Notes under the pieces: model-generated
What the model was told of the DNA's origin: nothing
The model's database searches: none
What the model saw: only the letters and a program-made list of their open reading frames with translations
Assembly: GCF_000474945.1 (NCBI RefSeq)
Contig: NZ_AXDW01000018.1
Location: 35,750 to 99,749, forward strand
From: Solimonas soli DSM 21787
GTDB lineage: Bacteria; Pseudomonadota; Gammaproteobacteria; Nevskiales; Nevskiaceae
Length of the DNA: 64,000 nt
Direction of reading: 5' to 3'
Shown: in pieces, positions 18,596-27,324 of the stretch
How the letters are laid out: every line of letters begins with the position of its first letter
How positions within the stretch are numbered: position 1 is the first letter of the stretch
Position numbers and translations under genes: made by a program

Positions 18596-19477
18596 TCAGG
18601 CGGCGAGGCCGCTGCCGCCCTGCAGATCGCGCAGCAGCGGTTCGATGCCGGCGAGGTAGCGGCGGTTGTCGTGCTGCCAGGGATGGAAGCCTGGCTTGAA
18701 GTAGTCGAACCATTCGCCCATCGCGCGGCGCAGCGGGCCCGGCGTCAGGAACAGGAAGCGCAGGGTGCGGCGCCAGCCGCCGCGCTCGGCGCGGCACTGC
18801 GCGTCGGCGCGCGTGATGCGCCACATGAAGGTGAACACCAGCGGCCAGAAGATCAGGCTCGCGAGCAGGAGGCCGGTGACGCGCATCAGGTAGCTGCCGA
18901 GTGTCTTCGGCATCACCGCGCACCAGACGTCGTAGGCGACGGCCTTGTGCTCGGTCTCTTCCAGCGCGTGCCAGCGCCACAGGCGGGCGAAATGCGGCTC
19001 GGCCCTGCCGACCACGCGCGCGTCCTGCAGCAGGCTGTTGGCCATGATCGCCGTGAGGTGCTCCAGGGCGATGGTCGCCGACAGCTGCATGGCCTTCGGC
19101 AGATGCTTCAGGCGCTCGGTGAGGCGGAACACGAACTGCTGCAGCGGCGCGCCGGGCAGGCCGGCGCGGTCGAGCATTTCGTTGCACTCGGTGTGCTCGC
19201 GGCCGTGCATGGCTTCCTGGCCGATGAAGGCGGTCACCGCGCGGCTCAAGGTCGGATCGCTGATCTCGTTGCGGTAGTGGCGCACCGAGTGGATGAAGAA
19301 GCGCTCGCCGTCCGGGAAGAACAGCGAGAGCGCGTTGAAGAAGTGGCTGACGTGGCGGCCCTCGTCGTGCCAGTCGCCGATGCGCTCGGCGGGCAGCGCG
19401 AAGTGCAGGTCGCGACGGACCGGCATGACCTCGATGTCGCGCGCGGCGTCGGCGCATGTACGGCTCTGCAGATCCAT
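18596..19477 (-). CDS. Predicted metal-dependent hydrolase, ferritin-like (PF10118)
   Basis: Protein of 293 residues resembling COG3687/PF10118 proteins. Possible di-metal ligands are spread over four helices: GQEAMHGREHTE, ALEHLTAIMANS and WRWHALEETEHKA. One or two hydrophobic segments (LLLASLIFWPLVFTFMWR) suggest membrane association. The reaction is unestablished; diiron oxygenase-like lipid chemistry is a reasonable guess from the helix pattern. ATG 19477 is used because GGAGGGG is centred about 9 bases upstream; a TTG 15 bases earlier lies within that site. The promoter region carries a strong palindrome (see 19493-19536). Confidence 0.82.
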   Translation of the reverse strand: MDLQSRTCADAARDIEVMPVRRDLHFALPAERIGDWHDEGRHVSHFFNALSLFFPDGERFFIHSVRHYRNEISDPTLSRAVTAFIGQEAMHGREHTECNEMLDRAGLPGAPLQQFVFRLTERLKHLPKAMQLSATIALEHLTAIMANSLLQDARVVGRAEPHFARLWRWHALEETEHKAVAYDVWCAVMPKTLGSYLMRVTGLLLASLIFWPLVFTFMWRITRADAQCRAERGGWRRTLRFLFLTPGPLRRAMGEWFDYFKPGFHPWQHDNRRYLAGIEPLLRDLQGGSGLAA

Positions 19478-19492
19478 TTCTATCCCCTCCAA

Positions 19493-19536
19493 CTGTTACA
19501 TTAATGAATGTAACAGTATGGCGAGAAGATGTGCAA
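19493..19536 (-). promoter_or_regulatory. Sigma70 promoter overlapped by perfect palindromic operator
   Basis: On the minus strand TTGCAC (19536-19531), a 17-base spacer and TTACAT (19513-19508) form a good -35/-10 pair. The -10 lies in one arm of a perfect inverted repeat: CTGTTACATT at 19493-19502 and AATGTAACAG at 19507-19516, spaced by 4 bases. The expected start point near 19501 falls inside it. This is the layout of a repressor (for example TetR-type) operator controlling the hydrolase-merR operon. Confidence 0.75.
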
Positions 19537-19638
19537 GCGCCTTTCGTCGGGCCTCTCCGCCGGGCGCCGGCAAGTCCGCGGCGGGCCTCGCGGATCGCCA
19601 AGGGCATCAGCGCCTCGCGCCGAAAAGCCGGGGCCGGC

Positions 19639-22008
19639 CTAGCTCAGGGCGAGACGCCGCAGGCGCAGGGCGTTGGCGATCACCGACACCGAGGACAGGC
19701 TCATCGCCGCGCTGGCGAGCATCGGCGACAGCAGCCAGCCGGTGAAGGGATACAGCAGGCCGGCCGCGACCGGCACGCCGAGCGCATTGTAGGCAAAGGC
19801 GAAGAACAGGTTCTGGCGGATGTTGCGCAGGGTCGCGCGCGACAGGTTCAGCGCGGTCGGGATGCCGCGCAGGTCGCCGGACAGCAGGGTGATGCCGGCC
19901 GCCTGCATGGCGATCGCGGTGCCGGTGCCCATGGCGATGCCGACGTCGGCCGCCGACAGCGCCGGCGCGTCGTTGACGCCGTCGCCGACCATCGCCACGC
20001 GGCGGCCTTCGCGCTGCAGGGCCGCGACCATGGCGGCCTTGTCGCCCGGCAGCACCTCGGCGCGCACCTCGTCGATGCCGAGTTCGCGGCCGACCGCCTC
20101 GGCGGTGGCGCGATGGTCGCCGCTGAGCATGATCACGCTTACGCCGGCCGCCTGCAGGGCGCGCAGGGCATCCGGCGTGCCGGACTTGATCGCGTCGGCG
20201 ATCACGATCAGCCCGGCGGCATGGCCGGCGTGCGCCACGTACACGACCGTCCGGCCCTGCGCGCGAACGTCGCCGGCCCGCGCGTCCAGCGCCGAGGTGT
20301 CGACGCCGCGCGCACGCAGCAGTGCGGCATTGCCGACCAGCACCGTCGCGCCGTCGATTTCCGCCCAGGCGCCGAGTCCGGGATCGGACGCGAAGCGCTG
20401 CGCCGGCGGTACATCGAGGCCGCGCGCCTGCGCCGCGGCGACGATCGCGCGCGCCAGCGGATGTTCGCTCGCCGTCTCGACGGCCGCCGCGGCGCGCAGC
20501 AGCGCGCCTTCGTCGAAACCGCGAAGCGCCTGCACGGCGCGCACGGCGGGCCTGCCCTCGGTCAGCGTGCCGGTCTTGTCGATGACGATGGTGTCGACCC
20601 GGTGCAGCGCCTCGAGCGCCGCCGCGTCGCGCACCAGAATGCCGAGCTGCGCGCCGCGGCCGACGCCGACCATGACCGACATCGGCGTCGCCAGGCCGAG
20701 TGCGCAGGGGCAGGCGACGATCAGCACCGACACCGCGGCGAGCAGCGCGTGGCTCGCGGCCGGTGCCGGACCGACGAGCGCCCAGACGATCGCGGCGAGC
20801 ACGGCGACCGCGATGACCGAAGGCACGAACCAGGCCGAGACCCGATCGGCGAGCCGCTGCACCGGCGCGCGCGAACGCTGCGCCTGCGCGACCTGGCGGA
20901 CGATCTGCGCGAGCACCGTATCGTCGCCGACGTGACGGGCCTCGATCAGCAGCGCGCCGCTGCCGTTGACGCTGCCGCCGATGACCCTGTCGCCGGCCTG
21001 CTTGCGGATCGGTTGCGATTCGCCGCTCAGCATCGACTCGTCGACGTGCGATTCGCCGTCGAGCACCTCGCCGTCGACCGGCATCTTTTCGCCGGGCCGC
21101 ACGCGCAGGCGGTCGCCGGCCCGCAGCCGTTCGAGCGCGACGTCCTGTTCGCGACCGTCGCCGTCGAGGCGATGCGCCTGCGGCGGCGCCAGGGCGAGCA
21201 GGGCGCGGATCGCGCCGGAGGTCTGCGCGCGGGCGCGCAGTTCGAGCACCTGGCCGAGCAGGGCCAGCGTGGTGATCACCGCCGCCGCCTCGAAGTACAG
21301 CGCCGGCCCGCCGTGCGCCGCGGCCGGCAGCATGGCCGGCCACAGCAGGGCGAACACGCTGTAGGCCCAGGCGCTGGCGACGCCGAGCGCGATCAGCGTG
21401 AACATGTTCGGGCTGCGATGCACGAGCGAAGCCCGGGCGCGCTGCCAGAACGGCGCGCCGGCCCAGAGCACGACCGGCGTCGCCAGCAGGGCCTGCAGCC
21501 AGGCGCTGGCGCCATGCGCGAGCCAGTGCAGCGGACCGAGCGCGCCCGGCAGCCTGTCGCCCATCGTCAGCCACAGCAGCGGCACGGACAGCGATGCGCC
21601 GATCGCGAAACGGCGCCGCATGTCGCGCAGCTCGCCGTCGTCCTCGGCGTTCGCGCCCGGCCCGGAAAGCGGCGCATCCGGTTCGAGCGCCATGCCGCAC
21701 TTCGGGCAGCTGCCCGGATGATCCTGGCGCACTTCCGGATGCATCGGGCAGGTCCAGATCGCGCCGGGCGGCGCCGCGGCCGGCGCGGGGTCCGCGTGGT
21801 GCGCGGGTCCGCCGTGCGAGGCGTGCACGTAGGGCGACGGATCGGCCGCGAATTTCTGCGCGCAGCGCGCCGAGCAGAAATGGAAGAGCTCGCCGCCGTG
21901 CATGTGGCGATGCGGGCTCTTCGCCGGATCGACGCGCATGCCGCAGACCGGGTCGGTCGCCGCGGCGTCCGCCGTGGCGGCGGTCTGCTGCCCGCAGCAG
22001 CCGCTCAC
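19639..22008 (-). CDS. copA: Copper-exporting P-type ATPase with YHS and heavy-metal-binding N-terminus
   Basis: P1B-type ATPase of 789 residues exporting Cu(I)/Ag(I) across the inner membrane. The N-terminus has a YHS domain ([13 protein letters not shown] ... [15 protein letters not shown], about residues 19-56) and a second metal-binding domain ([20 protein letters not shown]) instead of CxxC ferredoxin-like domains. The core has TGES-like LSGES, CPC at 433-435, phospho-acceptor Asp477 (DKTGTLTEG), SEHPLA and [13 protein letters not shown] start at 22008 overlaps the cueR stop (GTGA), so cueR and copA form one coupled operon driven by the MerR-type promoter at 22473-22504. Confidence 0.95.
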   Translation of the reverse strand: MSGCCGQQTAATADAAATDPVCGMRVDPAKSPHRHMHGGELFHFCSARCAQKFAADPSPYVHASHGGPAHHADPAPAAAPPGAIWTCPMHPEVRQDHPGSCPKCGMALEPDAPLSGPGANAEDDGELRDMRRRFAIGASLSVPLLWLTMGDRLPGALGPLHWLAHGASAWLQALLATPVVLWAGAPFWQRARASLVHRSPNMFTLIALGVASAWAYSVFALLWPAMLPAAAHGGPALYFEAAAVITTLALLGQVLELRARAQTSGAIRALLALAPPQAHRLDGDGREQDVALERLRAGDRLRVRPGEKMPVDGEVLDGESHVDESMLSGESQPIRKQAGDRVIGGSVNGSGALLIEARHVGDDTVLAQIVRQVAQAQRSRAPVQRLADRVSAWFVPSVIAVAVLAAIVWALVGPAPAASHALLAAVSVLIVACPCALGLATPMSVMVGVGRGAQLGILVRDAAALEALHRVDTIVIDKTGTLTEGRPAVRAVQALRGFDEGALLRAAAAVETASEHPLARAIVAAAQARGLDVPPAQRFASDPGLGAWAEIDGATVLVGNAALLRARGVDTSALDARAGDVRAQGRTVVYVAHAGHAAGLIVIADAIKSGTPDALRALQAAGVSVIMLSGDHRATAEAVGRELGIDEVRAEVLPGDKAAMVAALQREGRRVAMVGDGVNDAPALSAADVGIAMGTGTAIAMQAAGITLLSGDLRGIPTALNLSRATLRNIRQNLFFAFAYNALGVPVAAGLLYPFTGWLLSPMLASAAMSLSSVSVIANALRLRRLALS

Positions 22009-22439
22009 GACGCGTCCTCCGACAATGCGCGCAGGATCGGGCAGTCGCCGAGCGGACCGTGGCCGGGGCAGGCGTCGATCAGCAGGCCCAGGCCGTCGCG
22101 GACGCGCTGCAGTTCGGCGAGCTTGTGCTCGACCAGGGCGAGCTTGGCCTGCGCCGCCTTCTTCACCGCCGCGGTGCCGCCGCGCGGGCCGCTCAGTTCG
22201 AGCAACTCGCCGATCTCGGTGAGCGTGAAGCCGAGCTCCTTGGCGCGGCGGATGAAGCGCAGGCGGCGCACGCTGTCGGCCGGATATTCGCGATAGCCGG
22301 AGGCGCGGCGCGGCGGCGGCGGCAGCAGGCCGGCGCGCTCGTAGTAGCGCACGGTGTCGATGCCGACGCCGGCGCGTTCGGCGAGGCGGCCGATGGTCAG
22401 CGTGGCGGGCGGCGCGGCGACGGATGAGGGCAGCGACAT
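22005..22439 (-). CDS. cueR: CueR-like copper-responsive MerR regulator
   Basis: MerR-family activator of 144 residues. DNA-binding part: [20 protein letters not shown] then [10 protein letters not shown]. The C-terminal loop [12 protein letters not shown] has two cysteines in a CueR-like metal-binding loop (CueR has 7 residues between them, this protein 8), favouring a monovalent Cu/Ag sensor. Acting on its own promoter, it would untwist the 19-base spacer at 22480-22498 and activate cueR-copA. ATG 22439 has GGAG upstream. Stop overlaps the copA start. Confidence 0.88.
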   Translation of the reverse strand: MSLPSSVAAPPATLTIGRLAERAGVGIDTVRYYERAGLLPPPPRRASGYREYPADSVRRLRFIRRAKELGFTLTEIGELLELSGPRGGTAAVKKAAQAKLALVEHKLAELQRVRDGLGLLIDACPGHGPLGDCPILRALSEDAS

Positions 22440-22472
22440 CGGTGACTCCGGACGACAGGTTCGATGCGATCC

Positions 22473-22504
22473 ATCGTAAACCCTGGGGTCTGGTCCGGAG
22501 TCAA
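22473..22504 (-). promoter_or_regulatory. MerR-type promoter of cueR-copA with 19-base spacer
   Basis: Minus-strand -35 TTGACT (22504-22499) and -10 TTACGAT (22479-22473) are separated by 19 bases, the overlong spacing that MerR-family activators correct by DNA distortion. The spacer carries an imperfect dyad (CTCCGGACC facing CCCCAGGGT). It lies 34 bases upstream of the cueR start codon. Confidence 0.82.
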
Positions 22505-22530
22505 GCCACGGTCGCCGCGCCGCGCGGCGC

Positions 22531-23016
22531 TCAGGCGCAGAGCTCGCGCTCGTGCACGCTGGCCTGCGTTTCGGCGACGGCTTCGTCATGCAGCGTGATC
22601 GCCAGCTGGCGATGCGCGCCGGCATCGATGTCGACCGCCGTGCTGCGATGCTCGCCCTTGTAGTCGGCGTCGACGCGGTAGCGGCCGGCCGGCAGGCGGA
22701 CGAGCAGGATCGGCCCTTCCGCCTCGACGTCGAAGACGACCGCGTCGGCCGCGTCGCGGATGGCGACGTGGACCTTGGCGAGATAGAGCCGCCGCTCGAC
22801 GCCTTGCGCGTAGAAGCTGATCGACAGCGGAAAGCCGGCGGCGGCCTTGCGCATCGCCGCCGCCTCGTGGCAGCCGTAGCCGCCGCTGACGTACCAGATG
22901 CCGTTCTGTTCATGCGACGGCGGCAGGACGCCGGACGTCGCCGCCGCCGCGCTGCAGAAGATCAGGCCGGCGAGGCCGGAGGCGATACGAATGCGTGAAT
23001 GGATGGTGCCGTGCAT
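22531..23016 (-). CDS. Periplasmic protein of the copper cluster, unknown function
   Basis: Protein of 161 residues with a signal peptide (IASGLAGLIFCSAAAATSG) and one short beta-sandwich-like region (GPILLVRLPAGRYRVDADYK, typical of carboxypeptidase-regulatory or transthyretin-like folds). Two cysteines remain after cleavage (GGYGCHEAA and the C-terminal ELCA). The AAGGGGA ribosome site precedes ATG 23016. It follows the multicopper oxidase by 90 bases on the same strand, so it may be part of that operon. I recognise no family; a structural or chaperone role in the periplasm is only a guess. Confidence 0.65.
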   Translation of the reverse strand: MHGTIHSRIRIASGLAGLIFCSAAAATSGVLPPSHEQNGIWYVSGGYGCHEAAAMRKAAAGFPLSISFYAQGVERRLYLAKVHVAIRDAADAVVFDVEAEGPILLVRLPAGRYRVDADYKGEHRSTAVDIDAGAHRQLAITLHDEAVAETQASVHERELCA

Positions 23017-23106
23017 GGCGATTTCCCCTTGTGTCGTATGGCCACGGCGCCCGCCGAGCCTGTGCGCCACTCTAGGAAGCCGCCGGCGCCCGCTCATTGA
23101 TCGCCG

Positions 23107-24528
23107 TCAAGCCGGCCCGGCATCCGTCCCTCGGCGCAGCGGCTCTCCGAAGCCGGCGTCGGACGACACCTTGCGCGCCATCTCGCCGCGCGCCGGCCGG
23201 TACCAGCCCGGGTCGCGCGCATCGCTGCGCGCGAGGCCGTCGCGCACCTTGAGCACGGTGAACATGCCGCCCATTTCCAGCGGCCCGTGCGGACCTTCGC
23301 CGCCCGTCATCGGCAGCGTATTGTCGGGGCCGGGCATCATCGCCGCGTGCGCGCCATGCCCCGACATGCCGCCGGCGCCCATCGCCATGTAGCCCGGCAG
23401 CAGCCGGCGCAGGTCCTCGGCGACGCCGCGCTGATCGACGCCCAGCGGACTGGCGATGCCGTGGCCCATCGCGTTCATCGTGTGATGCGACATGTGGCAG
23501 TGCAGGGCCCAGTCGCCCGGCGCGGCGACGAACTCGAGATCGCGCGTCTGGCCGACGCCGACGATCTCCGTCACCTCCGGCCGCCACAGCGCGCGCGGCC
23601 AGCGGCCGCCGTCGGAGCCGGTGACCTGGAAGCGGTGACCGTGCAGGTGGATCGGGTGGTTCCACATCGACAGATTGCCGATGCGGATGCGCACGCGCTC
23701 GCCGCTGGCGGCGAGCAGCGGCTCGGTCGCCGGGAACACCTTGCTGTTGAAGGTCCACAGATCGAAGTCGGTCATCACCGAAGGATCGGGCCGCCAGGTG
23801 CCGGGATGCAGCGCCCAGTTGTGCAGCAGGATCGCGTAGTCGCGGTCGATGCGCTCCGCCTCGCCGTCCTGCGGATGAATGATGAACAGGCCCATCAGGC
23901 CGAGCGCCATCTGCGTGTTCTCGTCGGCATGCGGGTGATACAGGTGCGTGCCGTGCTGGCGCAGCGTGAATTCGTAGACGAAGGTCTCGCCCGGCGCGAT
24001 GGGCGGCTGGCTGAGGCCGCCGACGCCGTCCATGCCGCTCGGCAGCAGGATGCCGTGCCAGTGCACGGAAGTCGGCTCCGGCAGGCGGTTCGTCACGTAG
24101 ATGCGCACGCGCTCGCCTTCGACGGCTTCGAGCGTCGGCCCCGGCGTGCCGCCGTTGTAGCCCCAGCACCTGGCGCGACAGCCGGGCGCGAACTCGTGCT
24201 CGACCTCCTCGGCGACGAGATGGAACTCGCGCGCGCCGTCGCGCAGGCGCGCGGGCAGGGTCCAGCCGTTCGGCGTGCGCACCGGCGTGTAGCCGCGCGC
24301 GGCGCCGGCGCCGGCCGCGGGCGGCGCGTCGCGCGACGGCGTCTGCGGCGGCGGCGTGACGAGGCTTTGAGGCGCCTCGTGCCGCGCCTTCGCCGGCCGG
24401 ATTAGGCCGGCACCGAGACCGGCGGCGCCGAGCGCGCCGAGCAGGCGGCGGCGGGCGCCGTCGGGCGCGTCCATCGGGTCGCGCGCAAGCGGCGGCGCGC
24501 CGTGCGCGATGTGTTCAATGCTGTCCAT
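23107..24528 (-). CDS. Tat-exported multicopper oxidase (CopA/PcoA-like)
   Basis: Protein of 473 residues with a twin-arginine-like leader (ARRRLLGALGAAGLGAGL). All four copper motifs are present: SVHWHGI, LYHPHADEN, HPIHLHGHRF and HCHMSHH, giving the type 1, 2 and 3 sites. Met/His-rich stretches near the C-terminus (MAMGAGGMSGHGAHAAMMPG) recall CopA/PcoA copper-binding segments. Likely role: oxidising Cu(I) to Cu(II) in the periplasm. It is shorter than PcoA (about 600). Its ATG lies inside the 3' end of the TolC-like gene (14-base overlap), with GGAG just upstream, so the two are translationally coupled. Confidence 0.9.
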   Translation of the reverse strand: MDSIEHIAHGAPPLARDPMDAPDGARRRLLGALGAAGLGAGLIRPAKARHEAPQSLVTPPPQTPSRDAPPAAGAGAARGYTPVRTPNGWTLPARLRDGAREFHLVAEEVEHEFAPGCRARCWGYNGGTPGPTLEAVEGERVRIYVTNRLPEPTSVHWHGILLPSGMDGVGGLSQPPIAPGETFVYEFTLRQHGTHLYHPHADENTQMALGLMGLFIIHPQDGEAERIDRDYAILLHNWALHPGTWRPDPSVMTDFDLWTFNSKVFPATEPLLAASGERVRIRIGNLSMWNHPIHLHGHRFQVTGSDGGRWPRALWRPEVTEIVGVGQTRDLEFVAAPGDWALHCHMSHHTMNAMGHGIASPLGVDQRGVAEDLRRLLPGYMAMGAGGMSGHGAHAAMMPGPDNTLPMTGGEGPHGPLEMGGMFTVLKVRDGLARSDARDPGWYRPARGEMARKVSSDAGFGEPLRRGTDAGPA

Positions 24529-26128
24529 CGTGGTCTCCGTGTTGCGCGGCCGGCGCCGTGCCGGCGCAGGTGGCCATCATCCGTTCGTGTGCGGCGGCGG
24601 CGTCCGCCGCCGCCATGTTCATGCCCTGCATCGCGCAGTCGGGCCGGTGTTCCGTCGCCGCCATGGGCGCAGGCTCATCCTGCGTGTCGCCGCGCGTGTG
24701 CGCGTGCGGATTCGCCGGCGCGGCGGGCGGCGCGTCGACGAGCCGCGGCCGGCCGTCGTCGAAGCGCAGCGCGGCGGGACCGGCGGCGCCATCGAGCGGC
24801 AGGCGCCGACCGACGGCGCCGGCCAGTTCGGCGCGCGCGACCCAGTAATCGCCGAGCGCTTCGAGATAGCCGGCATAAGCCGCGTTGCCCTGCCGGCGCA
24901 CGGTCAGCAGCTCGAAGGCGTCGACCAGCATGTAGTTGAACTCGCGCTGCGTCTGTTCGACCGCCGTTTCGCGCGCCGGCAGCACGTCGCGGCGGTAACG
25001 CTCGACGCGGGTGCGCGCCGTGCGCAGGCGCGCGTAGGCCGCGCCGACGTCGCGTTCGGCGTCGAGCGTGCGTGCCGCGAGCTCGGCTTCGGCGGCGCGC
25101 CGTTCGGCGGCGCCGCGCGCCTGGCGTCCCGCGCCCCAGTCGAACAGCGGCAGGGCCAGCGACAGCGTCGGCCCGCCGTGCACGCCGCCGTCGTACTCGC
25201 GCTCGCGTTCGGCACCGATCGCGATCTCGCCCAGCGCCCGCGTGCGGCGCGTCAGGCCGTAGCGCGCGGCGAGCGCATCGACGTGCCGCCGCGCCGCGGC
25301 GATGTCGAGCCGCGAATCGCGCGCGAGCCGCTGCAGATCGGCGAGCGCCTCGTCGTCCGCCGGCGGCAGCGCGAGCGTTTCGGCGAGCGTCCACGACGCA
25401 TCGGCTTGCAGGCCGAGCAGGCGCTGCAGCGCGCCGCGCGCGAGCGCGAGATCGCGCGCGTCGGCGTCGGCGTCGAGCTCGGCCTCGCTCGCCGCCGCCT
25501 GTTCGAGCGCGAGATCGCGGCGCGGCAGGTTGCCGGCGTCGGCGTAGCGCTGCGCCAGCGTCGCCGCAGTGCGCGCGTGCCCGGCGAGCGCGCGCCGCAG
25601 TTCGGCGAGCTGCGCGGCGGCGACGACGCGGCGATACGCCGCCTCGACGCGCGCGGCGAGATCGAGCGCGGCGCCGCCGATCGCCAGGCGCGTGCGCTCG
25701 AACTCGGCATCGGCGATGCGCGCGCGGCTGCGCAGCAGCAGAAGGTCGGTGAAGTTGACCGCGATGCCGAGCGTCAGCTGCGCGTGCGGGTCGTCGCCGC
25801 GCGACAGCCATGTGGCGGACAGCAGCGGGTTGGCGAGGCGCCCGGCCTCGTAGACCTCGGCGGCGGCGAGGCCGAGCGTCGCGGTCTCGGCGCGCAGCTC
25901 GGGATTGCGCAGCAGCGCGATCTGGATCGCACGGTCGACGCTCAGCGGCGCGCCGAGCCAGGCCGCGACCGGATCGGCGGCATCGGGCGGCGCCTCGGGC
26001 AGCGCCAGGCCGCGCGCCGCGACGTCGGCGGCGAGCGCCTGGCGGCCGCGCTCGGTCGGCAGACCGGCGCAGGCGCCGAGCAGCAGCGATGCGCCAAGCA
26101 TCGCCGGCAACAAACGGGGTACGAACAC
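24515..26128 (-). CDS. TolC-family outer-membrane protein with Met/His-rich tail
   Basis: Protein of 537 residues. A lipoprotein signal (PAMLGASLLLGACAG) is followed by two outer-membrane efflux protein repeats: AIQIALLRNPELRAETATLG and, later, LSLALPLFDWGAGR. The last 60 residues are unusual for the family: His/Met/Cys-rich with EHRPDCAMQGMNMA, HERMMATCAGT and a terminal QHGDHDGQH, a probable copper-binding extension. No RND pump or membrane-fusion gene is nearby. It sits between a CopL-like gene and the multicopper oxidase, where CopB/PcoB is expected in other cop operons. Confidence 0.85.
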   Translation of the reverse strand: MFVPRLLPAMLGASLLLGACAGLPTERGRQALAADVAARGLALPEAPPDAADPVAAWLGAPLSVDRAIQIALLRNPELRAETATLGLAAAEVYEAGRLANPLLSATWLSRGDDPHAQLTLGIAVNFTDLLLLRSRARIADAEFERTRLAIGGAALDLAARVEAAYRRVVAAAQLAELRRALAGHARTAATLAQRYADAGNLPRRDLALEQAAASEAELDADADARDLALARGALQRLLGLQADASWTLAETLALPPADDEALADLQRLARDSRLDIAAARRHVDALAARYGLTRRTRALGEIAIGAEREREYDGGVHGGPTLSLALPLFDWGAGRQARGAAERRAAEAELAARTLDAERDVGAAYARLRTARTRVERYRRDVLPARETAVEQTQREFNYMLVDAFELLTVRRQGNAAYAGYLEALGDYWVARAELAGAVGRRLPLDGAAGPAALRFDDGRPRLVDAPPAAPANPHAHTRGDTQDEPAPMAATEHRPDCAMQGMNMAAADAAAAHERMMATCAGTAPAAQHGDHDGQH

Positions 26129-26254
26129 GACGTCTCTCCAGCAGGCTCATGGACGATGCGTCGCGCGTTCCGTCGGCCGTCGCGTGCAGGCCGGACGGGC
26201 GCGCCGAGCCGCGCGCGCGAAGGCGGCGGAGCGGACAGGAGACGCGGACGCGCG

Positions 26255-26653
26255 CTAGACGCGCGTGCCGGCGGGAGGTCGCAGGAGATCGAGGCGGCGT
26301 GCCGGCTGCGGATCGCGGCCGGCGAGGGCGAGCGGCGCTTCGCCGCGCGCCGTAGGCGAAGGCGCCGTCAGGCTCGCCATGACACTGGCCGCCGCGCAAT
26401 GCGCGGCGCAGACGCCGGCGCAGCGACAGCCCTCGTGCGTGTCGGTCTGCGTGCCCACGTGCGCGTGCGGCGCCATGCCGGGCATCGGCATGGCGTGATG
26501 GCCGCCGCCGTGCGGCGCGTGCGCCACCGGCGCTCCGGCGACCGGCATCCCGCCGCGATGCGCCGCGCATGCGACGGCCGAGACGCGGGCCAGCCCGTCG
26601 AGCGGCAGCAGCGCCGTGAGCAGGCAGAGCAGGGCGATTTGCAGCGACTTCAT
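26255..26653 (-). CDS. CopL-like / DUF2946-like His- and Met-rich secreted protein
   Basis: Protein of 132 residues with a signal peptide (LLCLLTALLPLDGLARVSA) and a His/Met-rich middle (HAPHGGGHHAMPMPGMAPHA), then a Cys cluster (HEGCRCAGVCAAHC) and the terminal LLRPPAGTRV that recalls DUF2946/CopL proteins of copper operons. CopL is needed for copper-dependent expression in Xanthomonas, which makes a sensing or sequestering role plausible. It heads the operon before the TolC-like and oxidase genes. There is no clear ribosome site; TACTGC (26663-26658), 19 bases after TTGTCC, ends only 4 bases before the ATG. Confidence 0.7.
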   Translation of the reverse strand: MKSLQIALLCLLTALLPLDGLARVSAVACAAHRGGMPVAGAPVAHAPHGGGHHAMPMPGMAPHAHVGTQTDTHEGCRCAGVCAAHCAAASVMASLTAPSPTARGEAPLALAGRDPQPARRLDLLRPPAGTRV

Positions 26654-26714
26654 GCGCGCAGTATCGACGCGCGTCGGCGCGCGGACAAGCTGGAGCCGGG
26701 TCCGGGCTTGTCGT

Positions 26715-27272
26715 TCAGGGACGATGGCTCGGACAGCTGACGAGATGATCGTTGACCACGCCGACCGCCTGCAGGTAGGCGTAGACGATCGTGCTGCCGA
26801 CGAACTTGAAGCCGCGCCTGAGCAGATCCTTGCTGATGCGATCGGACAGCCCGGTCTTGGCGGGCACCGCGCCGCTGGCGCGAACCTTGTTGTTCACCGG
26901 CTTGCGATCGACGAAGCCCCAGAGATAGGCGTCGAAGCTGCCGAATTCCTTCTGCACCTCGAGAAAGGCCTGCGCGTTGCTGCGCGCCGACCAGATCTTC
27001 AGGCGGTTGCGCACGATGCCCGGCTCGAGCATCAGCTTTTCGAGCTTCGCGTCGCTGAAGCGCGCGACCTTCGCGGGGTCGAAATTCGCGAAGGCCTTGC
27101 GATAGCCGGCGCGCTTCTCGAGGATCGTGCGCCACGACAGGCCGGCCTGCGCACCTTCGAGGATCAGGAACTCGAACAGCGCGCGGTCGTCGTGCTGCGG
27201 CTTGCCCCATTCCTCGTCGTGGTAGCGGATGTATTCGGGCGTGGCGAGGCACCAGGGGCAGCGGGTTTCCAT
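26715..27272 (-). CDS. tag: DNA-3-methyladenine glycosylase I
   Basis: Cytoplasmic base-excision repair enzyme of 185 residues that removes 3-methyladenine. Hallmarks: CPWCLATPEYIRYHDEEWG at the N-terminus (Cys of the zinc site and the active-site region), LEGAQAGLSWRTIL and GSTIVYAYLQAVGVVNDH near the C-terminus, with the final zinc ligand in VSCPSH. It follows dihydroorotase by 52 bases on the same strand and may share its message. An inverted repeat GACAAGC (26684-26690)/GCTTGTC (26706-26712) lies just past the stop. Confidence 0.95.
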   Translation of the reverse strand: METRCPWCLATPEYIRYHDEEWGKPQHDDRALFEFLILEGAQAGLSWRTILEKRAGYRKAFANFDPAKVARFSDAKLEKLMLEPGIVRNRLKIWSARSNAQAFLEVQKEFGSFDAYLWGFVDRKPVNNKVRASGAVPAKTGLSDRISKDLLRRGFKFVGSTIVYAYLQAVGVVNDHLVSCPSHRP

Positions 27273-27324
27273 GTTGCTGTCCTTGCCGCCCCTCCCCTCG
27301 ACGAGGGGAGAGGAAGTTTTGCAC

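Noticed and set aside
24509..26740. Plus-strand 743-codon frame over the TolC-like and CopL-like genes
   Set aside because: Crosses two well-supported minus-strand genes and has an Arg/Ala/Gly/Gln composition without recognisable motifs.
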